Of a stretch of DNA of 64,000 bases, positions 54,901 through 64,000 are shown one piece after another. A program made the translations under genes and the position numbers. Positions within the stretch are counted from its first letter, which is position 1; each line of letters opens with the position of its first letter. The DNA is from Serilophus lunatus (Eukaryota > Chordata > Aves > Passeriformes > Eurylaimidae), in contig VXBA01002873.1 of NCBI GenBank assembly GCA_013399895.1, forward strand, positions 711,717 to 775,716, read 5' to 3'. The notes below the pieces were generated by a model. It was not told where the DNA came from, made no database searches, and was given only the letters and a program-made list of their open reading frames with translations.

Positions 54901-56015
54901 GTTATGTAGACTTTCAAGTCAGAATTGAAAAACATACCACATTTAGATATTTTCAAGGTTGGGGAACAGCCAGATTCTCAAGATTATTGTACAGTGTAAC
55001 TTATTCAGTGTACTAAATTCAGTGATAAAATTACACTTGAAGGCTTAGATATTGTAATGCTTAAGAACCCCAAAATTTCACTCTTAAATACTGAAATGAT
55101 AGTTGTGGGTTTTTACTTTTTCAGCTGATTTCTTTGGTGGGAATAGTGTAAATTTGGCATAACTACCACAGAAGGCAATAACTTTAGTTATCACTCCTGG
55201 AACCACATTTAACCTGTTGACTGTGAAGTAGGTGATACTTTGTGCTCAATATCAAATTTTAAAACATCAGAAAAAATTTTAAAATTGTTCCTAGAAATCT
55301 CTGTATGCCAAACACATTACAGTGGCAACTGGAGCTTCAGCATCAGTCGGATGGATTTCTAGTACATGGGATTTCCAGGAGAGACATCTCTTTCATGAAA
55401 CAACTGATGTGTAACAACTGATGTCCGAAGTTTGGCACAACTGCAAGCCCAGTCTTGGTCTTGTCCCTGGAGCTGCATGGATGGCTGTACAGAGCTGGAG
55501 CTGGCAGCACAGGTACTGTCACCTGTGTTCAGTTTGTAGCTGTTAACATGCACACATTTTACAGGTTTACACTGTAGCTGGAAGAAGAGCAAAGAGGGTC
55601 CTAGTACAGCCTGTAATGTTTAACACAAGTTGGCGTAGCTGAAATGTTCCTATGTGTGATTAAAAATGTGTACCTTCCTTTGTTTTTTGTCATGCAGACA
55701 AAGCATAGTAAAACAAGTGTGCCTGCTCAGGCACCCAGAGTTTCTTCCAGGAAGGTCAGCTCCCAGAAATTACGTGGAAAAATAAGTTAGGTTTGAGTGA
55801 TGACTACAAAAAAAGTGAACTTTATAGCAAAAAGCCAAAAGTAAGATCTCAACACAGGATATGTTTTGCAGCACAGGACTGAACAAGCAATAAGTTCTTA
55901 AATTATCACACCAGAGGAAATCATCTAAATACATAAATAGATAGATTAAAAAAGGTTTCATTTTCTTCTCTCAACAGTAGCTGCTCTGTGGTTTTTGTTG
56001 TTATGACTTTTTACA
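48916..56015. other. Non-coding stretch, no gene identified
   Basis: AT-rich DNA. Small items only: a 21-bp partial tandem duplication near 49610-49645 ('atcttgttcctg' twice), a perfect 16-bp palindrome TACTGTAATTACAGTA at 51327-51342, a short CA run at 51471-51484, and a 13-bp direct duplication near 55399-55425 ('aacaactgatgt' twice). Some weak MIR-like words occur near 54040-54100, too little to call. Confidence 0.55.
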
Positions 56016-56080
56016 AGCATTGTTTACACAAAAATCACATTATTCTCCCACTGCTGACGTAGCTGATGATGTAAATAAGC
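56016..56080. promoter_or_regulatory. Candidate motif cluster (forkhead- and CRE-like sites)
   Basis: Within 60 bp lie TGTTTAC (56021-56027, forkhead core), TGACGTAG (56054-56061, CRE-like), TGATGTAA (56067-56074) and, overlapping, GTAAATA (reverse forkhead core). The following 130 bp (to about 56210) is GC-richer than its surroundings. Motif matches of this length are common by chance. The close spacing and the CpG inside the CRE-like site in CpG-poor DNA are the only reasons to list it. Confidence 0.25.
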
Positions 56081-56466
56081 CTGCTCAGGGCCTGTTCCTC
56101 AGGGAGGCAGAGCACGCAGGGCTCTCTGGGCACCTCGGGTTGGTCAACAGCTCTTGATGCCAGGATTTTGGGACCAGCTGCCTTCCTGCTGAGCCTCTGA
56201 GCTCTGTCACGAGAAATGAGATTTGGTACTCAAGGAGAAAGGACCTTGTTTGAGAACCACAGGGCAGGGTAAATTTCCCTTTTCCTTAAGCAAAGGACTG
56301 CATGGTGTCTCTTTTGAAAAGAAGTACAGTTCTCTGAGTGCTAGTCAGGAGGCTGCCTGGCAAGATGCAGAATATAGAAACAAATTAACCCAATCTCTGA
56401 ATTTAGCAGCAATATTATTATTTTCCCAGTCAGCACTTACAAGTATGCCTGTTTGTTTAGGTTTTT

Positions 56467-56630
56467 TTAAGTGACATTAGACCACCTCCAAGGTAGATCT
56501 TTTCCAAAATCCATTCCAGACAGAGAGGAGGGATCATCTGACAAACTGGCAGCAGCAGGACGGGCTGAACTCGTGCTCTCCGCCAACAATGAGTGTTGCT
56601 CTGAGTGAGACATCAGGGAAGGACTCCATC
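56467..56630 (-). other. Exon-like segment, minus strand, unrecognised
   Basis: On the minus strand a pyrimidine-rich tract ends in 'cattatttccag' just before 56630, a good splice acceptor. The next about 160 bases are GC-richer than the flanks and contain several CpGs. They stay open to a stop at 56467-56469, giving a Ser/Pro/Ala-rich, polar translation containing LSDDPSSLSGMDFGKDLPW. Such composition is typical of disordered parts of vertebrate proteins. An alternative frame from an ATG directly at the acceptor gives 31 codons. No family is recognised, and a donor is not clear ('ggaggtggtc' is the best). It could be a terminal exon, an alternative exon, or chance. Confidence 0.25.
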
Positions 56631-56639
56631 CTGGAAATA

Positions 56640-58317
56640 ATGAAAGCACTGACAGAGTGAGACCATATGCAGAAAAAGAAAGCTTATTTCCTTAAGAGAA
56701 GCAATCATGCTTTATTAAAGGAGCATTGTAAGGAAACAAATAAGATTTAAAAAAATTACTTCTTGCAGAAGCAATAGAAAAGGAATTTCTTGTAGGAAAG
56801 GAATGCTAACTGAATTATTTTAGTGATATGAAAGCATTCTAGTATTGTACTTGCAGGCTTTGTGGAAGAGGGAAAGAAAGTGAAACTAACTGGGAATGGG
56901 TGAAACTAGCTTCATTCTGTGGGCTGAGAGAAATGAGAGATTCAAAAAGTAATTAAATCAATTAACAGTTCATTAGAAAACTTTATAAGTGTTTACTTTA
57001 ACATGAGAAATACTTGTGAGTATGAATGCAGTTTAATTTTCATCAGTTTTAATCTGCCTTAGTAGTTTAATCTGCCAGTAGTTTGACGAGGTTTTAGCAG
57101 ATGAGACAGCCCACCAAGACCCCTGTTCATTCCACGTGGGGCTGGCGATTTTGGCAGATCTAGATGTTAAGGCATTGGAGAAGAATGTATCCTACAACTC
57201 TGCATTTGATTTCTAGCAGTTAATTATTTACTGGTTCTGAGTAAAGGTTCTGTGTTCAGTCTTCTGCCAAACATGGTTAGCATTAAACCCAGACCATGCC
57301 TCTGAACTAAGAGATGCAGGTTTGCTACTTTAATGTTTGCTATATTTTTTTTTCTCTCTGCCAACTGCTTTGTTCTGACTATCTACTGTTGAGCTGTTGT
57401 CCTAGTGATCTGAATAATCTTCTGAGCGCCTCTTAAGCATCCCTGTTTCCATCCCAAAATATGTAATTCATTCCATCCCATAGGCAGGTAGTAGGAAAGA
57501 GCATGAGGAATGGGATGTGAGCTGGGACATTATGTTGGGGAAGACTCAACAATATAAATGGTGGAGTACTTATGCAAGGGGGAGAGGAAAAGTCCTGACC
57601 CAGGGCTGAGTTTGGCCGATGTGTTGTCTTCTCAGAGACAGTGGGGTGGGAGAGAATGTGCCAAACAACATGTGTCACAGAGGCACTGTCTTCAGCAGGT
57701 CTCTGTAAGCCATGGGGAAGCAGTTTTCACTAGCAGCTTCTCACAGCCATGGCCTTCCACCACGTAACCTGCTGGTGACTGCCATGGTTTACCACGGCGT
57801 AGCTATGGATCAAATGTTCCTGGTTTTTGGTTTGTGTGGTTGTGATTCAGTTGACAGTAGGAGAAGTAATTTTGAGATGGAGGGCAGAAGTAGAGATAAG
57901 TGAGAGCCATCATATAAAATGGTATAAATCTGATCACATTTGGGACTCTTACATTGTCTCAGTGCCCAGGGATGATTTAGGCCATAATGCCCATTAGCAA
58001 CATGGGAAGATAGGTTTGTAACACTTACTTTGGAGGCAAATACTTTTGTTAGTGTCCATGTGCCAGCTGCATCGACTCAGAACACTGTAAGGAGCTCCAT
58101 TAAGTTCTATTGGGTCCATAATCTGCACATTAAGAAAAATTTACATGATAGATGGAGCTGTTAAAGTCTAATTGGGTAATCAAAAATTAGTTAATGTGCC
58201 AAAATATGTATTTAGCTGATAAACTCTAATGGTTCCAAAGGGTTCTAGTATTAATAGAAGGCATGCTTGCAAGCTAAGGAGTTGAGGGTAAGATATTGCT
58301 CTTCTAACACTCATTTC
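56640..58317. other. Non-coding stretch, no gene identified
   Basis: AT-rich, with a more GC-balanced part at 57560-57880 where short open frames overlap on both strands. A short direct duplication ('agtttaatctgcc') lies near 57046-57076. Confidence 0.55.
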
Positions 58318-58650
58318 AAATAAGGATCTCAAAGCACTTGACAGATATTAAATCACTTATTGATTTGATTTTTCCAAAATATGTCCATCCAAGGCTCTGA
58401 GGGAATATATGTTAACAATAATGTCAAATTTGCACAAAAGTAATAAATTATAATTTCCTCTACTTCCCAAGTCTATCAAGTGCAATAATCACTCCTAGGC
58501 TGGGTCTTCTTTAATTGAACCATATTAGATTCCTGTGATATACTTGAGTGACAAGTAAGTTGAACTCCAGTGAAATGAACTTTTGAAAATGGTTCGAAAA
58601 GGGTTAGAGGTAAAGTAAGTGGCAGAGTCAGTAAAAGAACATGCCATTGC
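58318..58650 (-). repeat. Possible MIR/L3-like fragment(s), reverse orientation
   Basis: The left part reads 'aaggatctcaaagcacttgacagatattaaatcac', a recognisable block of old amniote SINE/LINE tails. About 270 bp further, 'taaagtaagtggcagagtcagtaaaagaac' resembles the reversed MIR core. The separation is larger than expected for one MIR, so either there is an insertion between them or they are separate copies. Confidence 0.4.
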
Positions 58651-58888
58651 TGATTACTTCTCCTTTACCCTGCAGAGTAACCAATACAGCATTTATGTAT
58701 TCACAGAGCCAGAAGGATGTTTTGGCATTCTGCAAATAACTTCCTTACCTATTCATTCAAATTTCATTCTATTTTAAATGGAGGAAATGAATGAGAATTT
58801 TAAAATAACTCTTCTGCTTAATCGTTTCAAAATGTCCTAATGTATTATTAATAGCATGCCACTCCCACATTATAATAGCATGTGGTTC

Positions 58889-59085
58889 TGTGTTTGTACA
58901 GCATCTAGTGTAATAAGGGCCTCATTCAAGAGACTTTTGTAGGCTCTTCTACAGTTCAAACAGATAATGATAGCTTTATTTTAATATGGAAAAAGGTTAT
59001 CCTTGTTTTATGAAGGAAATGGAAACAGAAAGGAAACACCCATCACCGAAGTACAACTAAACTCCAGGCTCAGATGTTGCTGTGC
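58889..59085. repeat. Old interspersed-repeat fragments (MIR/CR1-related tail and reversed core)
   Basis: From 58889, 'tgtttgtacagcatctagtgt' and 'aagggcctcattcaagagac', then 'gtaggctcttctac', follow the order of a familiar sauropsid repeat tail ('tgtacagcgcctagcacaatggggccctgatcc...aggcgctac'). From about 58994, 'ggttatccttgttttatgaa' and 'ggaaatggaaacagaaag' resemble the reversed MIR/L2 core. Two overlapping old fragments are likely. Confidence 0.45.
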
Positions 59086-59796
59086 TGCCCTGACTACTGG
59101 GCCACAGCACAGAGGCATTCCTAAAACTGTTAAAAACAGTTTATGGTTTGGTTCATATATAAAGTGCCTTTTTTCTCTATAGTATTTATAATAATAACTT
59201 TCTTGAGTATATCAGACCTACTGCTCTAAAAATGCCTACAGACATTTAGAAATGCCTAAAGACATCTAGAAATGCCAGGCAACCGAGGTCCCTTCTGCTC
59301 AACTAGTCATGCCTTTGAGGAGGGAAAAAGAACATGTCCAAGAAAACTCAAGCTTAGGGTAGCCTAATCCTATCTCCACACCATGTAAATATTTAAAGAG
59401 AAAATGCAACAACCACATTGTTGAATTTTCTACTTTGGATGACTGTCACATTTTTAATGGTAGTTGAATAGTTTTGTATTTTATTTATGTGGTGTCATTT
59501 GTTTGCTGGGGAATATGAATTGAATGGTTTCCTTGCCTCTGAATTTGAAAATGTATTTTTGCCAGTATCATTAGTTGAAGGATGTTACCACATAAATAAA
59601 TAAATAAGCCAAGTGTGATTGTTTGCTGTCTAATATACATAGATCCAAAAGTATACAGAAACGCTGTTTGGAACAGATAAGTCAATTCCACATTTTCTGA
59701 CATCTGCCTAGAGAGGAAGAAACCCAACCTCACTGAGGGGGAAAACCCAGAAACAGTCACTTGGCTTTATGGGAAAGCTGTGGCCTGAGAAAGGAG
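59086..59796. other. Non-coding stretch, no gene identified
   Basis: AT-rich. It contains the 20-bp tandem repeat listed separately and a short AAAT run at about 59592-59607. Confidence 0.6.
59228..59276. repeat. Short tandem repeat, 20-bp unit, about 2.4 copies
   Basis: AAATGCCTACAGACATTTAG is followed by AAATGCCTAAAGACATCTAG and then AAATGCC. The two full units differ at two positions. Confidence 0.85.
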
Positions 59797-59819
59797 CAAA
59801 AAAAAAAGAAAAAAAAGGT

Positions 59820-59966
59820 GGAGAATAATGAATTCATCAAGCTGAAAATGCACAGGCCAATGGAGCGCTTCGATTTCAATAGAAAGCAAATGGAAAGAGA
59901 GCCCCCATTACTGTTGAGATACACAGACACGGCTGCACTAATCGCTTGGTCATGCTTGGGAGACAG
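59820..59966 (+). other. Exon-like or conserved-noncoding-like segment ending in a strong splice donor
   Basis: The segment stays open on the plus strand and is followed by GTAAGT (59966-59971), close to the ideal splice donor. It holds several CpGs (GGAGCGCTTCGATTT near 59861-59876; ACACGG near 59928) in CpG-poor surroundings, which is often a sign of constraint. Against an internal exon, the sequence upstream is purine-rich (A-runs at about 59799-59816), so there is no polypyrimidine acceptor. I recognise no protein. A conserved regulatory element is as likely. Confidence 0.2.
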
Positions 59967-61010
59967 TAAGTCGTCCTGGGCCGTGACATGGTGAGAACAG
60001 GCACCAGGGTTTGTTGTAAGAAAAAATGGTTTACTTAACGTCCGCAGCCAAGATCCAATCTCTCCTTTCCCTTGCATCCCCAGACCCATTCCTCTCTGCT
60101 GGTGAAATGCAGCATAGCTGGGCTCCTGCTGCAGAGCAGACTTGAGCAGTTCATAACAAGAAGGTAATGTTTTTGGTAGGATATGGTAACAGGCAGTCCT
60201 GCAGTGGGAATTAGGCAAGTGCTGGTACTGAGAGATGGTTCTGTTGTAGTCTCATTGGAACAAGATGGTCAGTTCAACTGTGCTTGTGCAAGAGCATGGG
60301 AGTACTTACTAGTTTTAGCAGAGGTAGCGTGAGCATGAAAATTAGTAGGCCTTTGCTGTATGATCAGAACTGAAATAAACTGCTGGATCTTTGTTCTCTG
60401 CTTCAGCCATGGTTGTAAAAGGTATATTATGGGCCTATTTAGTAGAGCTTCCTGTCCTTCACAGCACTGTCATACCAGGTCAACAGCTAGGTGTACTATG
60501 GAGGCACTAATAAAAATCCTGCATTTGATATACATCAGGATTTACATTGGACCAATCTTGAAACACTTGTCAGCCTTTGGGTGTACAGAGCGAGATATCT
60601 AAGAGTCTCATAGGGTATTTGGGTCATGAATTAATTTTTATAAATAAAGGTCTCAAAGAGCAGTTTTCTTGATTTTAAACAATCTGTCTCACCAAATCTG
60701 TCACCCCTTTTAACAAAATTTATAGTACTTACTAGCTTCGAAATTCATAAAAGTTTTGAGATTGCTTTTGTGTGAGATACACCCTCTGTTAAAAAAAAAA
60801 AAAATTCTCCTAGGCTGTCATTTGGACAATAGGCCATTTGTATTTGAACAGAAGGAAAGATGCTGAACTGAGTGATGTTGGGCTGAGAAAATAATAGTTT
60901 CTGGGAACTTCTTATTGTAACATTGAGGAAAGTCTCCTCAGAGCCCGGTGCCCTCAGGGTAGGTAACCTTTGGTACTGTTTTGCTCATTGATTAATGCAG
61001 TGCTTTGAAG
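59967..61010. other. Non-coding stretch, no gene identified
   Basis: AT-rich DNA with an A14 run at about 60789-60802. No recognised coding or RNA gene. Confidence 0.6.
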
Positions 61011-61110
61011 GAGTGCAGTGCTAGTGCAAGAGCTTGGAAGAGCTGGGCTCTATTCTTGCCTCCTGCCACAGACTTCCTATGTGCTGATGAACAAGTCTTT
61101 TAGATCAAGG
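61011..61110 (+). repeat. MIR-type SINE fragment (head and core)
   Basis: The order 'agcttggaagagctgggctctattc', then 'tgccacagacttcctatgtgctg' and 'acaagtctttta', follows the MIR head and core ('...gggttctattcctggctctgccacagacttcctgtgtgaccttgggcaagtcactta...'). The tail is lost in AT-rich DNA. Confidence 0.6.
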
Positions 61111-64000
61111 CTCTTTTATAATTATTATTTTGTAAGAATTTCCTTGCATTTTAAATATGCGGGGAATTAAATGGAATGGACACTTAGATTCATTTCCCCA
61201 TCTCTTTCTGTAATAGACTAAATGGAGAGGATATAGAAACATGTTTAGAAGATCAAATCAATGCACTTATTTTGTAACCAGAAACTAGAGGGAAAAAGCT
61301 GTTGGTTTCTTTAAAAATGCACATCTATTTTTTTCCCCAGCCTCCCTCTGAGATAAATCAAAATCAGTCTTTGAAAGATTAATTGAGGAGTCTGTATCTC
61401 ACAAAAATGTAGCCAACGACTGAAAAAAGGCCATAGTGTTGACTAATAAAACTGTCTAGTTGTACAAACCTTTAAAATGAAGAAATTGCCCGTCCACTTT
61501 TTTTTTTTTTTGCCACATATCTTAATTAGCTCCACAAAACCCACTGCCTACTTCCACTTTCCCATTAATTAGTCCCATACTACCATGAAGTGAGCACTGA
61601 GAAAATAGCCATTCTTCACTCCCTGTGTTATAATACAGGACATCACCTTCATTCTGACCTGAGAAGAAAGGAGGACATTCTATGAGAGCCCAGCTATCTT
61701 GTAAGGTTCCTGAATTCATTTACAGATTTGCATTATGTCTGTGGAAGAGGGAGTTTAATGTCCTTAACACACAGACACACATACACACAGAGACATACAT
61801 ATATTTTCACACAAAATTAGTAAATCTAGAGTACTGAACTGTGATCTGCTCTAGGGTCTTCCTCTATGATAAAACTAATATTATGGAAAGAAAGAGACTA
61901 GGAGACTAGAAGTTAATTAAAACTAAAAAATCACGTGTATTTAAGGCAGAAATAAAGTGCTGAGAATTCTTTGGTTTTGTCCTCTTTCTGTGGTCCAAAA
62001 GGAGAAATAATAATGAAGAAAGAAACACTAATTTGAGCTCAGTCCATTCTTCAAGAAAAACTCCCCAAATTCCCTGAGTTAAAGGTGAATCTGGATGGCT
62101 GGCAGATTCATCTACAAAATTACCACTGCTCCTCCAGTCCTTATTCAGATGATATAAGATCTATTTTCGATAAGGCATGTGTGTGAATTTGTTATCTAAA
62201 CCAATAATTAATGGACTTTTAAGGTGTAGAGCCCCAAATACCTTTAAATTATAATATCTTGAGGGTGCTGACCTGTGAAAGCAGGGGTGTACAAAGGGTA
62301 TCACTCATGCTCATAAGCTGAGAGGCTGGGATAACAAATATTTTCTAGTCAGGTGAAAATAACGTAGTGTCAAAATTTCTGTTGTTAGTGGCTTTAGTTT
62401 TTTCTTTGCAAACCTTCTCCAGCTTTTGGGGACTGAGCTGAAACTGATGAACTTGCTTAATGTCTGAGAGTTTTCTACCACCTTGTTGTGAGAAGCAGTC
62501 TGCATTCAGAACACAGCAGTTTGGGAGGGCTGGAAAAGTAGGGATTTATGGCACGGTATCAAAGTGCAGGTTGGTAACCACAGCAGGACACACCCTCCAA
62601 AAAAATGTCATCCTGGGTAGAGTTTCCACAATCAGTTATTCAACATCTCTCCAGTGAATTAAAGTTCAGTCTGAGGATTTATCTGTTGATTCATTTTGAT
62701 GAGACAGAAATGATTGAGTTTAGGCCAGGCTTAGATAATTTATCTTAATGCAGATAAAGTCTGTACACCCATCTTCAAGTTAAGTTTCTCATCGTGACAT
62801 CTGAGGGTCTTTAACTATCTACCACAAGAACTCTCAGTTCCTCGTTTAAAAAAGAATAGTTAGACAATTCAGCATGCCAATTTTATCTGATTTAAAAAAG
62901 CATGTAAGCTCTTCACCCATAGTTTGTCAAGTTTATTCTATGTACTACCAAAGTTGAGTAAAGAGGTAGGTCATTCAGAGAAGACTGTGTGGTATAGCAT
63001 GAAGGTTGTTTTTCAGGTTCATAAAGTGATCTGATTTCATTTTGAGTTCCCAATTGATGTTTGTTTTTATTTAAAATGTCTGTAAGGGTAACTGTTCAGA
63101 ATGTACTGTCCAAGATAATAGCATTAACTGGCATGGCTGCAAAATCAATAAAAGTAACAAAAATATACCTCTACTGATTAAGAGTGACATAAAATAAATC
63201 TGTTAACTGAAATGGATGTAGTCAACAGTTTAAACATGTGTCTTAAATACTGTAATGCAATTCATAGTTCTTTTAGGTAATTTTTTGAAAGAACCTTTGA
63301 AAACGTGTATTGCATTTCTCTCCTTATATGAAGACAAGCAAAACTAAGATAGAAGGCATTTTACTTTTTCTAATAGAGCTCCCACTCACAAAAGTAAACC
63401 TAATAACAAAACTGTAGAGTACTTCACCTAGAGAAAGTAATTGAAAATGGTAATTCAGAAACTATAGACTGGCTTTGAAGGACAGGTCTTTGTCATCAGG
63501 CTTCATGAAAAACAGCAGTGCAGAAATAAAAATAGATCATTGACCAAAAATATCCTTTTTTCAGCTGGGTCATTTAAAGAATTGTCCTTTTTTTTTTAAT
63601 CATAAATACATCTGATCCCAAAACTACCCCAAAAAGGGGTCTAACTCTAGAGGTCAAACACTCTGGAGGGTTTTGTTGTTGCTTGCTTGATTTGGATGAT
63701 TTTTTTTTTTTTAGAGCAGGAATGGTTACAGGAAAGAAGTGTGATTTGCAGAAGTATAAAGCCTGGAACAGGGTGTTTGAGTCATGTTCACATTAGTCAA
63801 GCTGTGACCAGCACCAGGGCACGTGCATCCCAGTCATGTCAGTTCCAAAGCCAACACATGCAGCTTTTTGAGGTCTTCTTTGCACTGACTCATGGGTTTT
63901 AGACTTGGCAGATAAATCCAGATATATGGGCCACATATGCATTAGTTTACTAAAGCTGATTATTAGTGTCTGTCACATAAGAAACCTAAAAGCTTTTGGG
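61111..64000. other. Non-coding stretch, no gene identified
   Basis: AT-rich to the right edge. It has T runs at about 61498-61512, 63587-63598 and 63700-63712, and a CA-rich imperfect patch at about 61770-61800. No exon, RNA gene or transposon was recognised. Confidence 0.6.

Overview
The window looks like a stretch of a sauropsid genome, most probably a bird. The main evidence is a 5'-truncated CR1 LINE at about 26.7-27.4 kb with the typical avian 3' end. Several worn SINE remnants of the MIR type found in reptiles and birds fit this. The DNA is AT-rich and strongly CpG-depleted, with long simple repeats (TG, TTA, TTTC) and homopolymers, as expected of vertebrate intronic or intergenic DNA. 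Nothing looks bacterial or viral. The many short open frames are mostly chance frames in non-coding DNA.

Layout. Positions 1-450 are a dense CpG island that runs off the left edge, probably a promoter and/or first exon of a gene whose direction I cannot fix. From about 450 to 64000 I find no coding exon that I can defend. The window is therefore either the first part of a very long intron or a gene-poor interval beside a promoter. Recognisable content is mainly repeats: MIR-like fragments near 6.9, 12.2, 18.9, 32.4, 33.8, 58.3-59.1 and 61.0 kb; two palindrome-like amniote repeats near 10.2 and 13.2 kb; the CR1 copy at 26.7 kb with an A-rich 40-bp tandem duplication at its 5' junction; and microsatellites at 20.0, 20.3 and 48.7 kb.

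The most unusual item is on the minus strand at about 22.15-22.79 kb. A decayed open frame there carries reverse-transcriptase motifs resembling DIRS/Ngaro-type tyrosine-recombinase retrotransposons, not CR1 or ordinary LTR elements. Such elements are thought to be scarce in birds, so this may be an old fossil insertion.

Some segments stand out from the background in base composition or motifs and could be exons or regulatory elements: a short CpG cluster next to POU/homeodomain-like motifs (33.5-33.75 kb), a GC-rich minus-strand exon-like segment (56.47-56.63 kb), a CRE/forkhead-like motif cluster (56.02-56.08 kb), a segment ending in a good splice donor (59.82-59.97 kb), and an open frame at 46.1-46.36 kb. 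All are low confidence without cross-species alignment or RNA data. I see no operon-like system, CRISPR array, tRNA, rRNA or intact mobile element.
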